The notes: generated by a model from the letters alone, not told the origin. Positions 46,067-57,584 are shown, counted from the stretch's first letter. The stretch: 64,000 nucleotides of DNA from Actinomycetota bacterium (GCA_030447305.1 JAUJPC010000003.1:1-64000); one strand, 5' to 3'. Made by a program: numbers and translations.

Positions 46067-46300
46067 TTAACGATGGCGGGGGACAGGGTCAAACCCGCCC
46101 GGATGGAAGGGGTGACACTTCATAATCCTTCGAATCCCCAGCCATACGCCCCGCACGGGTCCATACTCGACAATTGCTTCCAGTGCGTATGTCGAGCAAG
46201 AAGGCAGAAATCGGCATCTTGGGGGAAATAGGGGAGAGATGAAGCTGCGGTACACCTCAAGCAAAGCGACCATGGAGCGGCCGATGAGTCTACCGGCCAT
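46067..46300 (-). CDS. yidD: membrane protein insertion efficiency factor YidD
   Basis: A 77-residue YidD with the hallmark block [20 protein letters not shown] followed by [20 protein letters not shown] and the ending [14 protein letters not shown]. The N-terminal amphipathic helix binds the membrane. It overlaps rnpA by 11 bases and precedes yidC by 10. This is the standard rpmH-rnpA-yidD-yidC-jag order. Confidence 0.95.
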   Translation of the reverse strand: MAGRLIGRSMVALLEVYRSFISPLFPPRCRFLPSCSTYALEAIVEYGPVRGVWLGIRRIMKCHPFHPGGFDPVPRHR

Positions 46301-46664
46301 TCACTTCGCCCCCTTCGCCTTTACCAACCCATTCCACTTCCATAATTTTACAGATCTCGCGTGACAACTCCGCGACGCGGAGCTGAACCCCCGGTTTAGC
46401 CACAATCACACTATCCAGCCCCGCTGGTATTCCGCCTGCCTTGACCACAGCGTCTCTCAACTGGCGACGGGCACGATTTCTTGCCACCGCGTTGCCGAAT
46501 TTTCGCGACACCACCAGGCCGTACCGACCGGTCCCGCCATCGCCGCGCTTGGCAGCATGGACGATCAGATGTGGCGTACTCACGGCCCTTCCCTCTCGAA
46601 ATACCCTCCTGAAATCGGCCGCCGAGCGCAACTTGTCTCCAACCGCCGCTCGCAACTGTCTCAA
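46290..46664 (-). CDS. rnpA: ribonuclease P protein component
   Basis: A 124-residue RnpA that assists the RNase P RNA in cutting tRNA 5' ends. The conserved motif [12 protein letters not shown] and the preceding [15 protein letters not shown] are present. Its start is a TTG at 46664, four bases after the rpmH stop. It is the second gene of the cluster leaving the origin on the minus strand. The C-terminal ~15 residues are unusual ([12 protein letters not shown]). Confidence 0.94.
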   Translation of the reverse strand: MRQLRAAVGDKLRSAADFRRVFREGRAVSTPHLIVHAAKRGDGGTGRYGLVVSRKFGNAVARNRARRQLRDAVVKAGGIPAGLDSVIVAKPGVQLRVAELSREICKIMEVEWVGKGEGGEVNGR

Positions 46665-46668
46665 GGCC

Positions 46669-46803
46669 TCAGTGGGTAAGCCGGGACCGGCCCTTTCTCC
46701 TGCGGCGCGCGATCACTGCCCGCCCAGCCCGCGTGCGCATCCGCACCCGAAAGCCGTGGGTCCTTTTTTGGTGGCGCGTGTTTGGCTGGTAGGTACGTTT
46801 CAC
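46669..46803 (-). CDS. rpmH: 50S ribosomal protein L34
   Basis: A 44-residue L34, sequence [20 protein letters not shown] then [20 protein letters not shown] and the end RLTH. The start codon is GTG at 46803, with GGGAGAG about 6 bases upstream on the minus strand. A -10-like TATAAT (minus strand, plus positions 46860-46865) lies 57 bases upstream. It heads the minus-strand group leaving the origin, opposite to dnaA. Confidence 0.96.
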   Translation of the reverse strand: MKRTYQPNTRHQKRTHGFRVRMRTRAGRAVIARRRRKGRSRLTH

Positions 46804-46927
46804 AATTCTCTCCCGGAGCTCCGCCTAGAGGTCGGTCCGCGGCGGCACAGTCGCCAACGATTATAGCCGCCACTCGGCGATGCCGTACCCGAGCTTTTCC
46901 CACGTCCAGCCCCCGCTTTTCCCTGCG

Positions 46928-46957
46928 TTGAGAAGCACTGCAGTCGCTGTCTATAAT
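46928..46957 (+). promoter_or_regulatory. probable dnaA promoter
   Basis: TTGAGA (46928-46933) and TATAAT (46952-46957) are separated by 18 bases, near the ideal for the main sigma factor. Transcription toward dnaA would start near 46964 and give a leader of about 220 bases that contains DnaA boxes and a hairpin. Confidence 0.7.
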
Positions 46958-47052
46958 CGCCGAGCCCTGGTGCTTCCCTTCGCTCTTCCCCCAGAGGGCT
47001 GCTACTCATAGGTGCTGCCAGGAGGTGGATCCGAGCTTTGGCTGCCGCTAAC

Positions 47053-47084
47053 TTCTCCACATCTGTGGACTGTCCTGTGGACAA
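47053..47084. promoter_or_regulatory. cluster of DnaA boxes upstream of dnaA (oriC part)
   Basis: TGTGGACAA at 47076-47084 is the exact reverse complement of the actinobacterial DnaA box TTGTCCACA. TTCTCCACA (47053-47061) differs by one base, and TGTGGACTG (47064-47072) by two. The three boxes lie head to head, 11-12 bases apart, in the dnaA leader. They may serve in origin firing and in dnaA autoregulation. Confidence 0.75.
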
Positions 47085-47159
47085 CTTGTTCCCGAGCAAC
47101 GATTTTGGCTTTTATCTCAAGAAATCAGGGCCCCCGTCGACGTTTTTCAACCTTTCTCC

Positions 47160-47183
47160 GGCCGTTCTCGGGGAGAACCGGCC
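47160..47183 (+). promoter_or_regulatory. hairpin that buries the putative dnaA Shine-Dalgarno
   Basis: GGCCG-TTCTC (47160-47169), loop GGG, GAGAA-C-CGGCC (47173-47183): a 10-pair stem with one bulged C, ending on the base before the putative ATA start of dnaA. The only Shine-Dalgarno-like run (GGGGAG, 47170-47175) lies in its loop and right arm. Confidence 0.55.
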
Positions 47184-48536
47184 ATAGCGACCGGTTCACC
47201 AACCGCGCCCGACGTTTGGGGCCTTGCCGCCTCAATCATCCGCGCTCAACTCGCGGCGCCCATCTACCAGTCGTGGTTCGCAGCGATCAGGCCGGGTACC
47301 CACACCAACTCGTCCCTCGAGCTGCTCGTCCCGAGCAAGTTCGCCAAGGAGTGGATCGAGCCAAGGTACCTGCCACTTATCAACACTGCCGTTGCCGAGG
47401 CAGCCGGCCGGCACGTCCAGGTCCGCATAGCGGTAGACAGCGCCATTGCGCCGCCGCCAACGAACGACCTCAGCCCCTCCCCACTAAGTCCGGAGCCTTC
47501 TTTCGTAAATCCTCGCTACTCCTTCGAAAGCTATGTCATCGGTGGATCCAACCGCTTTTCACATGCGGCCGCTCTCGCCGTGGCTGAGGCGCCGGCCCGA
47601 GCCTACAACCCCCTCTTCATTTACGGGGGAGTGGGGCTTGGAAAAACCCACCTTCTTCATGCGATCGGCCACTACGTCGGCCAGACCCAGCCCAACGCCC
47701 TTGTTCGATATGTCTCGAGCGAACAGTTCACCAACGAGTTCATCGCATCGGTCGGAGACCCCGGCCGCATCTCCGGATTCAAGCGACGCTACCGGGAATG
47801 TGACGTCCTGCTGGTAGACGACATCCAGTTCCTCGAGAACAAAGAGGCCACCATCGAGGAGTTCTTCCACACATTCAACACGCTCTACGACGCCTCGAAA
47901 CAAATTGTCCTGACCTCAGACCGCGCCCCCAAGCAACTCGGACTCGACGAGCGTGTCAGGTCCCGCTTCGGGTGCGGTCTCATCACCGACGTCCAGCCTC
48001 CCGACCTCGAGACTCGCATTGCAATTCTCCGCAAAAAAGCCGACTTCGAAGGTGTCGTTCACCTCTCCGATGACGTCCTGGCCTTCATCGCGTCCAGAGT
48101 CGAGTCAAACATTCGAGAGCTGGAGGGAGCGCTCATCCGTGTTATTGCATTCGCCAGCTTAGATCGCACCCGTGTATCGGTACAGCTGGCAGAAAACGTC
48201 CTCCAGAACCTTTATCCCGAGGGGGAGTCGGGAACCATAACCCCCGATCTCATACTCGCTGAGACCTCCAGGTATTTCGGTCTGGATGCGTCCGAGGTGC
48301 TCTCCATGAGACGGGATCGGGCCCTGGTCAACGCCCGCCACGTAGCGATGTACCTCTGCAGAGAGCTCACCGACCTGTCCCTTCCGCGGATCGGCCAGCG
48401 CTTTGGCGGTCGAGATCACTCCACCGTCATGCATGCCACTTCCAAAATCCGGGTCGCCATGGCCGAAAAACGTTCGACCTATAACCAAATCCAAGAGCTC
48501 ACCAGCCGTATCCGTACCCGGGCCAAAGGCCTGTGA
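47184..48536 (+). CDS. dnaA: chromosomal replication initiator DnaA, non-canonical start
   Basis: A 450-residue initiator if started at ATA 47184. Domain I ([20 protein letters not shown] and [20 protein letters not shown]) leads to a short linker, then AAA+ domain III with Walker [11 protein letters not shown] (148-155) and Walker [11 protein letters not shown], and domain IV with the DnaA signature [16 protein letters not shown]. Between an upstream in-frame TAA (about 47049) and codon 133 there is no ATG, GTG or TTG. Starting at the first canonical codon (GTG 47580) would remove domain I, which is clearly coded. ATA 47184, 8 bases after GGGGAG, gives the normal length; CTG at 47070 is the other option. 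The start is therefore uncertain. Confidence 0.93.
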   Translation: MATGSPTAPDVWGLAASIIRAQLAAPIYQSWFAAIRPGTHTNSSLELLVPSKFAKEWIEPRYLPLINTAVAEAAGRHVQVRIAVDSAIAPPPTNDLSPSPLSPEPSFVNPRYSFESYVIGGSNRFSHAAALAVAEAPARAYNPLFIYGGVGLGKTHLLHAIGHYVGQTQPNALVRYVSSEQFTNEFIASVGDPGRISGFKRRYRECDVLLVDDIQFLENKEATIEEFFHTFNTLYDASKQIVLTSDRAPKQLGLDERVRSRFGCGLITDVQPPDLETRIAILRKKADFEGVVHLSDDVLAFIASRVESNIRELEGALIRVIAFASLDRTRVSVQLAENVLQNLYPEGESGTITPDLILAETSRYFGLDASEVLSMRRDRALVNARHVAMYLCRELTDLSLPRIGQRFGGRDHSTVMHATSKIRVAMAEKRSTYNQIQELTSRIRTRAKGL

Positions 48537-48774
48537 ACACACGTCCGTTGCACACCCCGTATTCGCTCAAAGCCTCATTATCCCCCTCCATCCCCCAGCC
48601 GGCTCACAGGTCCGGCACCTAGAAGCGAGCGTCGACACCCACTTATCACCATTTCCACTGTGCCTACTACTACAACTAGTCGTTAGGAATTAAGGGCCGC
48701 GAAACCAAACTTCAGGGGATAACCCGGTTTTTTGTCACCCCGAACACTTACCCTCAACCGAACAGGAGGTAGTC
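48537..48774. other. dnaA-dnaN intergenic region (probable oriC core)
   Basis: Three degenerate DnaA boxes are seen: TTATCCCCC (48578-48586), TTATCACCA (48643-48651) and TTATCCCCT on the minus strand (48714-48722). This is where the origin lies in mycobacteria and streptomycetes. No clear AT-rich unwinding element stands out by eye; the T-run near 48728 is the richest spot. No gene is supported here. Confidence 0.55.
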
Positions 48775-49878
48775 GTGCAGATCGAATGTGAGAAGGAAGC
48801 GCTTCTAGACATCAGTCAGGCGGCTCTTAGAGTTGTCTCGCCCAGAGCCAACACCCCAGTGCTCGGCGGAGTTCGAGTAATGGCGGACGCCGATGGCCTG
48901 GAGCTGGCAGCGTCGGATTTAGAGACCTTTATCACCGTGACGGGGGAGTGCTCCGTGATTGAGGAAGGCTCAATGGTGATTCCGGGCCGGTTGTTCGGGG
49001 AGATCCTCAGAAGTCTTCCCAGCGGCCGGGTGATTCTGTCGGGAGGCGAATCCGGGGCCAGGATCGAGGGGGGAAGGGCGGAGTTTCAGGTATCGACGTT
49101 TCCGGTGGCAGACTTCGCTCGCCCTCCCAGCGGCGAGGTGGGGGAGCTGTGTCGGGTAGACGCGGCAGAACTCGCAAGGGCGCTGCGGCAGGTGGGCAAG
49201 GCCGCGTCTACCGATGAGGGCAGACCCGTGTTGACCGGTGTCTTGTGGGTTATCGATGGTGACACTTTGCGAGTGGTTGCTACGGACAGCTACCGGCTTG
49301 CGATTGCGGAGGTTGTTGCGAAGGAGGGCCCGCGTGAGGGCCAGGCAATCATTCCCAACCGGGCCCTCACCGAGTTCGGCCGGCATCTGGTCGGAAGCTC
49401 AGGTGAAGACGTGGCTGAGGTGCGGTTGGGGCAATCTCAGGCGGTGCTTACGGCCGGCAGGGTCCAACTCGTGACGCGGCTGATCGAAGGGGAGTTTCCA
49501 AACTGGCGGCGTCTGCTTCCAGAGGTACAGCGGAATCGCCTTGAGGTGGATAAAGAGGAGTTTGGTGCGGCGGTAGCAAGGGTCGGTTTAGTGGCGCAGG
49601 CGAACACGCCGGTGAAGTTTCACCTGGGCAAAGAGGTGCAGCTGACCGCGGCTGAGAGTGGGGTGGCTGAGGCTGCCGAGACCGTGGAAGGTGCCAGCTA
49701 CGCGGGTGATCCGATGGTGACTGCGTTCAATCCGCGGTTTTTCAGTGACGGCTTGGAGGGTGTGGAGGGAAAACGAGCGGTTCTGCAGCTAACGGAACCA
49801 ACCAAGCCGGCCACATTGACCGCAGAGGATCAACCGAATTTCACCTATCTCGTTATGCCGGTGAGGCTGCCGAACTGA
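48775..49878 (+). CDS. dnaN: DNA polymerase III sliding clamp (beta subunit)
   Basis: A 367-residue clamp with three repeated domains: it begins MQIECEKEALLDISQAALRV, and contains VLGGVRVMADADGLELAASD, the second-domain ATDSYRLAIAEVVAKEG and the C-terminal YLVMPVRLPN that forms the binding cleft. It slides on DNA and tethers polymerases. The GTG start has AGGAGG 5 bases upstream. It is followed by recF after 20 bases. Confidence 0.96.
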   Translation: MQIECEKEALLDISQAALRVVSPRANTPVLGGVRVMADADGLELAASDLETFITVTGECSVIEEGSMVIPGRLFGEILRSLPSGRVILSGGESGARIEGGRAEFQVSTFPVADFARPPSGEVGELCRVDAAELARALRQVGKAASTDEGRPVLTGVLWVIDGDTLRVVATDSYRLAIAEVVAKEGPREGQAIIPNRALTEFGRHLVGSSGEDVAEVRLGQSQAVLTAGRVQLVTRLIEGEFPNWRRLLPEVQRNRLEVDKEEFGAAVARVGLVAQANTPVKFHLGKEVQLTAAESGVAEAAETVEGASYAGDPMVTAFNPRFFSDGLEGVEGKRAVLQLTEPTKPATLTAEDQPNFTYLVMPVRLPN

Positions 49879-49898
49879 GTCTGGGGATCGATGGCGAG

Positions 49899-51005
49899 GT
49901 GGAGGTTAGCCGGATGGAGCTGACCAACTTTCGGAGCTACGAGAGCACCTGCGTTGATCTCGAGCCGGGTTTCAACCTCATAGTTGGGAGAAACGGCCAG
50001 GGTAAGACGAGTCTGCTCGAGGCGGTTTACTGCCTTTCGGCGCTCGGGTCGCATAGGGCCCCGACGTCGGCGTCGATGATCCGGCATGGTGAGGAGCGGG
50101 CTGTAGTCCGGGCAAGGGGTGTGAGCGCCGGGAGGAACCTGGTGGTCGAGGCCGAGATAGTCCGGGGGGGCGGTATCAAGGTGTGGTCGAACAAGCAACG
50201 CGTGGGCAAGGGGGCACGGGACCGAACGTTGACGGCGATCCTGTTCTCGCCGGAGGACCTGGAGCTGGTAAAGGGGGGACCCGAGGAGCGCCGGCGGTTC
50301 CTGGACCAAGCCGCTGTGCGGGCTCGCCCGGTGACCGCTGTCGACCGTCAGGAGTTCGAGAAAGGTCTTCGTCAGCGCAATGGTGTGCTGAAGGCGGCAA
50401 AGAGCAACCCGCGAGCGTTGAAGCAATTGGATGTCTGGACCGAGCAGGTGGCGGCGTCAGGCGCCGCGGTCGTCACCAACCGACTCCAAGCGTTGGCGCA
50501 ATTGCTTCCGGCGGTCCGGCGGCGGTATCGACAGCTTGCCGCGGCGGAGCCGCCAGAGCTCGTGTACCAGGCCAGCTGGACGGACGGTCCGGTGGAATCG
50601 AGCCTACGGGGAATCACCATGGCCCTTATGGAAAGTATGGTGGCCACTCAGAGCCGGGACCTGGAAGCAACCAGCACGCTCACAGGACCACACCGCGACG
50701 ATTTGCTGATCGAGCTGGGAGGCAGCGGAGCGCGGCTCTACGCGTCGCAGGGCGAGCAGAGGAGCCTGGCCCTCTCGCTACGACTCGCGGAGCGCGATGT
50801 CGCGGCAGAGGTGCACGGCGAGGAGCCAATTCTGCTGCTGGACGACGTGTTTTCCGAGCTGGACCAACACCGACGGGGCCGGCTCGGCGAGTTGGTGTCC
50901 ACATCGGGCCAGACCATTGCCACCGCCACCTCGGCGGAGTCCTTACCCCTGAAGGCCGGACGCCAGCTGCTGGTGGAGCGGGGAAGGTTGTCCGAAGTTG
51001 AGTGA
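49899..51005 (+). CDS. recF: DNA repair protein RecF
   Basis: A 368-residue SMC-like ATPase for RecA loading at gaps. The start MEVSRMELTNFRSYESTCVD is typical; Walker A is GRNGQGKTSLLEAV, the signature is SQGEQRSLALSLRLAE and Walker B is PILLLDDVFSELDQHRRGRL. The GTG at 49899 is used; an ATG five codons later is also possible. It belongs to the dnaN-recF-DUF721-gyrB group, and the next gene overlaps by 8 bases. Confidence 0.95.
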   Translation: MEVSRMELTNFRSYESTCVDLEPGFNLIVGRNGQGKTSLLEAVYCLSALGSHRAPTSASMIRHGEERAVVRARGVSAGRNLVVEAEIVRGGGIKVWSNKQRVGKGARDRTLTAILFSPEDLELVKGGPEERRRFLDQAAVRARPVTAVDRQEFEKGLRQRNGVLKAAKSNPRALKQLDVWTEQVAASGAAVVTNRLQALAQLLPAVRRRYRQLAAAEPPELVYQASWTDGPVESSLRGITMALMESMVATQSRDLEATSTLTGPHRDDLLIELGGSGARLYASQGEQRSLALSLRLAERDVAAEVHGEEPILLLDDVFSELDQHRRGRLGELVSTSGQTIATATSAESLPLKAGRQLLVERGRLSEVE

Positions 51006-51477
51006 GGACCCAGTCCGCCTGTCGGGGACTCTTAGCGCCCTGGCCCGAAGCTGGGGCATCGAGAACCCGGTGGAAGCTGCGCGGATCTTTTCATGCTGGG
51101 AGCAGATCGTGGGCCCCGAGGTTGCCGCCCGCTGCAGGCCCACCTCCCTGAAAGGCGGTTTGCTGAAGGTAAGGACTGAATCGGCGGTCTGGGCATCGGA
51201 GTTCCGGTACCTTTCGGCCGATGTGATCCGGCGGATCAACACCACGCTCGGCAAGCAAGTCGTTGGGGAGGTAAAACCGTGGGTAAAGGGCGGCGTAGGT
51301 CAGAATAAGCCCATGCACAAGCGGTCCCCGGAACGCCCCCCAGCCACCACCATGAGTAGCACGCAGATGGCGCGAGAGGCTGCCCAGGTGGCCTGCAACA
51401 TAAGGGACCCTCAGCTGGCGGAGGCCTTGCGGAAGGCCCTTCTGGCTTCCAAGATCAGTCAAGGCGGTGATGCCTGA
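50998..51477 (+). CDS. DUF721 protein (DciA-like helicase loader)
   Basis: A 159-residue protein of the DUF721 family, found between recF and gyrB in actinobacteria (Rv0004). The core WEQIVGPEVAARCRPTSLKG, LKVRTESAVWASEFRYLSAD and VIRRINTTLG matches the KH-like fold of DciA, which loads DnaB where no DnaC exists. A basic linker follows, then a C-terminal helix pair (SSTQMAREAAQVACNIRDPQ). The TTG start at 50998 overlaps recF. A helicase-loading role fits with the replication context. Confidence 0.85.
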   Translation: MSEDPVRLSGTLSALARSWGIENPVEAARIFSCWEQIVGPEVAARCRPTSLKGGLLKVRTESAVWASEFRYLSADVIRRINTTLGKQVVGEVKPWVKGGVGQNKPMHKRSPERPPATTMSSTQMAREAAQVACNIRDPQLAEALRKALLASKISQGGDA

Positions 51478-53591
<2,114 letters not shown>

Positions 53592-53593
53592 AT

Positions 53594-56083
53594 ATGGCGG
53601 ACAAGAGCCCCGGCGGTCCCGGCTCGGACGGCGAAGCGCCCCTTCAGCCGGCACTCGAAGACACGGCAAATGTGCGCACGGTAGACATCGAGGAGGAGGT
53701 CCAAAAGTCCTACCTCGACTACGCGATGAGCGTGATCGTCGGCCGCGCTCTTCCCGACGTTCGGGACGGTCTGAAGCCGGTGCACCGGCGCATCCTGTGG
53801 GGCATGCTCGGCCTGGGTCTTAGACCGGGGACCCCGTACAAGAAGTCGGCACGTGTCACCGGTGACGTCATGGGCAAGTACCACCCACACGGCGACGCGG
53901 CCATCTACGACGCCCTGGCTCGCATGGCCCAGCCCTTTGCGATGCGCCATCCGCTGATCGACGGCCACGGAAACTTCGGATCCGTCGATGGCGACCCGCC
54001 CGCCGCCGCTCGCTACACCGAGGTGCGGCTGGCCGCCCTGGCAATGGAGCTGCTGCGGGACATCAACGAGGACACAGTCGACATCATCCCCAACTACGAC
54101 GGAGAGGAGACCGAGCCGGCGGTCCTTCCGGCGCGGTTCCCCAACCTGCTGGTCAACGGGTCCACCGGAATTGCGGTGGGCATGGCCACGAACATCCCGC
54201 CCCACAACCTGGCTGAGGTCATCGATGCCGTGATCAGGGTGATGGAGGAGCCGGAGTCATCGTCGGCGGACCTGGCAGAGATCATCAAAGGACCTGATTT
54301 CCCGGGCGGCGGTGTGATCTTGGGCCGGTCCGGCATCCGCGAAGCCTACGAAACCGGCCGCGGAATCGTGCGGGTTCGGGCCAAGACCGAGGTCGAGGAG
54401 ACCAAGCGCGGAACTCGCATCGTGGTGACCGAGCTCCCGTACATGGTCTCGGGGGACCGGCTGATCGAAAAGATCGCCGAGCTGGTCAACTCTAAAAAGA
54501 TCGTCGGCGTATCCGGAGGCCGCAACGAGAGCAACCGCAAGGGCACGCGGATCGTCATCGAGCTTAAGCGGGACGCCATCCCGCAGGTGGTCCTCAACAA
54601 CCTCTACAAGTTCACCCAGATGCAGGACTCGTTCGGCATGAACATGCTGGCTCTGGTGGACGGCGTGCCGCGAACCCTGCCGCTGCGCGACATCATCCAC
54701 CACTACATCGAGCACCAGGTCCAGGTCATCATCCGGCGCACCCGCTTCCGCCTGCGCAGAGCGGAGGAGCGGATGCACATCCTGGAGGGTCTGCTCATCG
54801 CCCTCGACCACCTCGATGAAGTAATCACGCTGATCCGCCAGGCGCCCTCGGCCGACGAAGCCCGCAGCCAGCTGATCAGCTGGTTCGAGCTGACGGAGAT
54901 ACAGGCGAATGCCATCCTCGACATGATGCTGCGCAGGCTGGCCGCTCTCGAGCGCGAAAAGATCCGGCAAGAGGCTGCCGACCTGGCGAAGACCATCGAG
55001 GAGTTGCGAGCTCTGCTGGCCTCCCGGACGTTGCAAAACAAGACCATTCGTAACGACCTGGTCGCTCTAAAGGACAAATTCGCCAACCCCCGGCGCACCG
55101 AGATCGTGACCGACGAGGGCGAGTTCAACATTGAGGACCTGATCGCCGACGAGGACGTGGTGATCACCATCACCCGAACCGGCTACATCAAGCGGGTGAA
55201 GTCGGCCACCTACAAGACGCAGGGCCGCGGGGGCAGGGGGGTGATCGGGGCCAAGCCGAAGGAGGGAGACCTCGTTCAGCACATGCTGACCACCTCCAAC
55301 CATGCCTTCGTGATGATCTTCTCGAATCGAGGCAAGGTCTACCGGTTGAAGGCGCATGAGATTCCCGAGAAGGAACGCACTTCGCTGGGAACCCATATCA
55401 AGAACCTTCTTCCCTACGGACCCCACGAGGCGACGGCTGCGATCATCGACACCCGGGACTACGAAACCCACGCCTACCTCGTAATCGCCACCCACAAGGG
55501 CATCGTCAAGAAAACCGCTTTCAACGCCTACAACTCATCGCGCAAGGACGGCATCATCGCCATAAACCTGCGCGAGGACGATGCCGTGGACACCGTCAGG
55601 GCGACCTCCGGCAAGGACGACCTGATCATGGTGTCTCGAAAGGGCATGTCCATCCGGTTCAGCGAGGAGGACGTGCGCCCCATGGGCCGGACCGCCGGGG
55701 GAGTGATCGGCATGAAGCTGGCGGAGGACGACAGCATCGTGTCCTTCGACGTCGTAACCCAAAAGGGCGAGCTGCTTATCATCACCAACGCCGGCTACGG
55801 CAAACGAACCTGGTTGGACCGCTACCCCCGTCAGCGTAGGGGAGGCCAGGGCGTAAAGACCGCCAAGCTGATCGGTAAGCGAGGCCTCATCCAGGGAGCC
55901 ATGGTGGTGGAGGCGGACGACGAGATCTTCCTGATCGCCTCCGACGGCCAGGTCATCCGGATGACGGTCCGCAACATCTCCCGGCAGGGCCGAGATACCA
56001 CCGGCGTACGGGTCATGCGGTTGGACGCCGGGGTAGAGGTGGCAGCCGTAGCACCGGTTAACGAAGAGGCCGACCTCGACTAG
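53594..56083 (+). CDS. gyrA: DNA gyrase subunit A
   Basis: An 829-residue gyrase breakage-reunion subunit. The quinolone-resistance region reads [20 protein letters not shown], with Ala at the E. coli Ser83 position, as often in actinobacteria; the catalytic Tyr is in [10 protein letters not shown]. The six-bladed C-terminal domain has the GyrA-box QRRGGQG ([16 protein letters not shown]) and a related GRGGRG repeat. The end is a short acidic tail. It is co-transcribed with gyrB. Two tRNA genes follow downstream. Confidence 0.97.
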   Translation: MADKSPGGPGSDGEAPLQPALEDTANVRTVDIEEEVQKSYLDYAMSVIVGRALPDVRDGLKPVHRRILWGMLGLGLRPGTPYKKSARVTGDVMGKYHPHGDAAIYDALARMAQPFAMRHPLIDGHGNFGSVDGDPPAAARYTEVRLAALAMELLRDINEDTVDIIPNYDGEETEPAVLPARFPNLLVNGSTGIAVGMATNIPPHNLAEVIDAVIRVMEEPESSSADLAEIIKGPDFPGGGVILGRSGIREAYETGRGIVRVRAKTEVEETKRGTRIVVTELPYMVSGDRLIEKIAELVNSKKIVGVSGGRNESNRKGTRIVIELKRDAIPQVVLNNLYKFTQMQDSFGMNMLALVDGVPRTLPLRDIIHHYIEHQVQVIIRRTRFRLRRAEERMHILEGLLIALDHLDEVITLIRQAPSADEARSQLISWFELTEIQANAILDMMLRRLAALEREKIRQEAADLAKTIEELRALLASRTLQNKTIRNDLVALKDKFANPRRTEIVTDEGEFNIEDLIADEDVVITITRTGYIKRVKSATYKTQGRGGRGVIGAKPKEGDLVQHMLTTSNHAFVMIFSNRGKVYRLKAHEIPEKERTSLGTHIKNLLPYGPHEATAAIIDTRDYETHAYLVIATHKGIVKKTAFNAYNSSRKDGIIAINLREDDAVDTVRATSGKDDLIMVSRKGMSIRFSEEDVRPMGRTAGGVIGMKLAEDDSIVSFDVVTQKGELLIITNAGYGKRTWLDRYPRQRRGGQGVKTAKLIGKRGLIQGAMVVEADDEIFLIASDGQVIRMTVRNISRQGRDTTGVRVMRLDAGVEVAAVAPVNEEADLD

Positions 56084-56196
56084 GGATTTTGTGTGACCCG
56101 TTCGTGACAACGGGTGCGCTAAAGTTGATGCGGAAGACGTTCGAGTGACCCCGCGTTCGGTAGCCGGCGAACGGCCCTCCATTACAATCCCCCCAG

Positions 56197-56270
56197 GGGG
56201 TTATAGCTCAGCTGGTTAGAGCGCAGCACTGATAATGCTGAGGTCCCTGGTTCGACTCCAGGTAACCCCA
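56197..56270 (+). tRNA. tRNA-Ile (anticodon GAT)
   Basis: A 74-base cloverleaf with acceptor arms GGGGTTA/TAACCCC, anticodon loop CTGATAA (anticodon GAT), and T loop TTCGACT. CCA is not encoded. It follows gyrA, the usual actinobacterial place. Confidence 0.97.
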
Positions 56271-56289
56271 CAAAACTTCGAACACCCGG

Positions 56290-56322
56290 TAGCACCTGCC
56301 GGGGTGCTCCCGGCAGGTGCTA
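56290..56322. terminator. 14-base perfect-stem hairpin after tRNA-Ile
   Basis: TAGCACCTGCCGGG and its exact complement CCCGGCAGGTGCTA enclose loop GTGCT. It lies 20 bases after tRNA-Ile and just before the next small gene. No T-run follows; it is likely an intrinsic-type terminator or processing barrier. Confidence 0.65.
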
Positions 56323-56332
56323 GCCTTGGACG

Positions 56333-56482
56333 ATGAAAAGGCTCTCCTGGGTACTCAGCGCAATCGCCATAGGCGGCATCGCCAGCGCGGCATCGAAGCG
56401 TTTGAGGCCACCGCTGGCGCCCGAGGGCTCCTGGAAGGATGTCTCCGCCAAATCAAGCACTAACGGGTCGCACCCGGTTTGA
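56333..56482 (+). CDS. 49-residue membrane mini-protein
   Basis: A short protein: MKRLSWVLSAIAIGGIASAA then SKRLRPPLAPEGSWKDVSAK and SSTNGSHPV. It has a basic start, one membrane segment and a polar tail with a Trp. Its position after gyrA and a tRNA recalls the small DLW-39 proteins seen near gyrA in actinobacteria, but the match is not firm. The stop overlaps the next start as TTGA, which supports translation and coupling to the reductase-like gene. Confidence 0.55.
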   Translation: MKRLSWVLSAIAIGGIASAASKRLRPPLAPEGSWKDVSAKSSTNGSHPV

Positions 56483-57486
56483 CCCGAGTAGCGGTACTGG
56501 GATCCGGCGGTGCCACGGCGCTTCTCTCAGCGGTCCTCGAAGAGGACCGGGGCATCGATAGTGTCGTTCGCAAGGACGACCTTCGGTCTGCGATCCGGGA
56601 CGCGGACCTGGTCATCGGCCCGTGGGTGGAGAACCCGGAGGAGGCCCGCGACACGGCACTCGCCGCGATGTCGGCCGGAAAGCCCTACATCTCACCGAGC
56701 AGCTCACCCGACGTCGTCGAGGCCTTGCTCGGCCTGGACGGCCAGGCGCAGGCGGCAGACACCCTCGTAGTGGCCGGAATGGGGTGGTCTCCGGGGATCA
56801 CCAATCTGATGGTCAAGTCTGCGGTGGGGTCACTGGACTCCGCCTCCAGGGTTCGCATCGGCTGGGCGGCCTCTTCGGGGGGCTCGATGTCGCAGTCGGC
56901 TCTCAGCCGGGCGCTCGGCCTGTTGACCGGCGAGGCGTTCTTCCACGAGGCCGGCAACCGGCAGGCTGAGCCCGCAGGGGAGCGGTCGGAGTCGATCTTT
57001 TTTCCCGAGCCGGTGGGCTGGCGGACGCTGCGCCTGGCCCGAGCCGCCGAGCCCCTCACCCTGCCGGCTGCATTTCCGGACCTGAGGGATGTCGTGGTCA
57101 AGGGAGGTTTGACCGATCCCCTGACGGAAGGCGTACTGCGCTCGGCGGCCAGAGTGCCGGCTCACGGACCGTTCAGCTCTCGTACCTTCTCGGACAAGCT
57201 GGTGCAGGTAGCCGGCAAGATTAAGCCGACGACCGTGCCGTGGTCGGCGATTCGAGCGGACGTGACCGGGTCCAAGGACGGCTCGGAACGGACGATCACC
57301 TTCGGACTGGTGGACCAGCTGCCAAACCTGCTGGTGGCCCCGCTTGTGGTGGCGGTTCAGATGCTCGCGGGGGGAATGCAGGCCAGCAGGGGAGCGGTAT
57401 CACCTGAGGCCCTCTTAGGCCCGGACGACTTCTTCGAGCGCCTCGCTTACCGGGGGGTCAGGCTGGCGGCGTTACAGCGGACGTAG
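56479..57486 (+). CDS. saccharopine-dehydrogenase-like NAD(P)-binding protein
   Basis: A 335-residue Rossmann-fold protein. It starts TRVAVLGSGGATALLSAVLE and shows ADLVIGPWVENPEEARDTAL and VVAGMGWSPGITNLMVKSAV, typical of the saccharopine dehydrogenase/homospermidine-like superfamily of trans-acting reductases. The C-terminal half carries the substrate domain (GGLTDPLTEGVLRSAARVPA). The substrate is unknown. TTG at 56479 overlaps the stop of the 49-residue gene. It lies between two tRNA genes. Confidence 0.78.
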   Translation: MTRVAVLGSGGATALLSAVLEEDRGIDSVVRKDDLRSAIRDADLVIGPWVENPEEARDTALAAMSAGKPYISPSSSPDVVEALLGLDGQAQAADTLVVAGMGWSPGITNLMVKSAVGSLDSASRVRIGWAASSGGSMSQSALSRALGLLTGEAFFHEAGNRQAEPAGERSESIFFPEPVGWRTLRLARAAEPLTLPAAFPDLRDVVVKGGLTDPLTEGVLRSAARVPAHGPFSSRTFSDKLVQVAGKIKPTTVPWSAIRADVTGSKDGSERTITFGLVDQLPNLLVAPLVVAVQMLAGGMQASRGAVSPEALLGPDDFFERLAYRGVRLAALQRT

Positions 57487-57511
57487 CCCCGCCATAGAAT
57501 AGGCAGCCGGA

Positions 57512-57584
57512 GGGGCCGTAGCTCAGATGGTAGAGCGCTGCCTTTGCAAGGCAGAAGTCAGGGGTTCGAGTCCCCTCGGCTCCA
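57512..57584 (+). tRNA. tRNA-Ala (anticodon TGC)
   Basis: A 73-base cloverleaf with acceptor arms GGGGCCG/CGGCTCC (one G-T pair), anticodon loop TTTGCAA (anticodon TGC) and T loop TTCGAGT. CCA is not encoded. The adjoining 57585-57731 has no gene. Confidence 0.97.
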
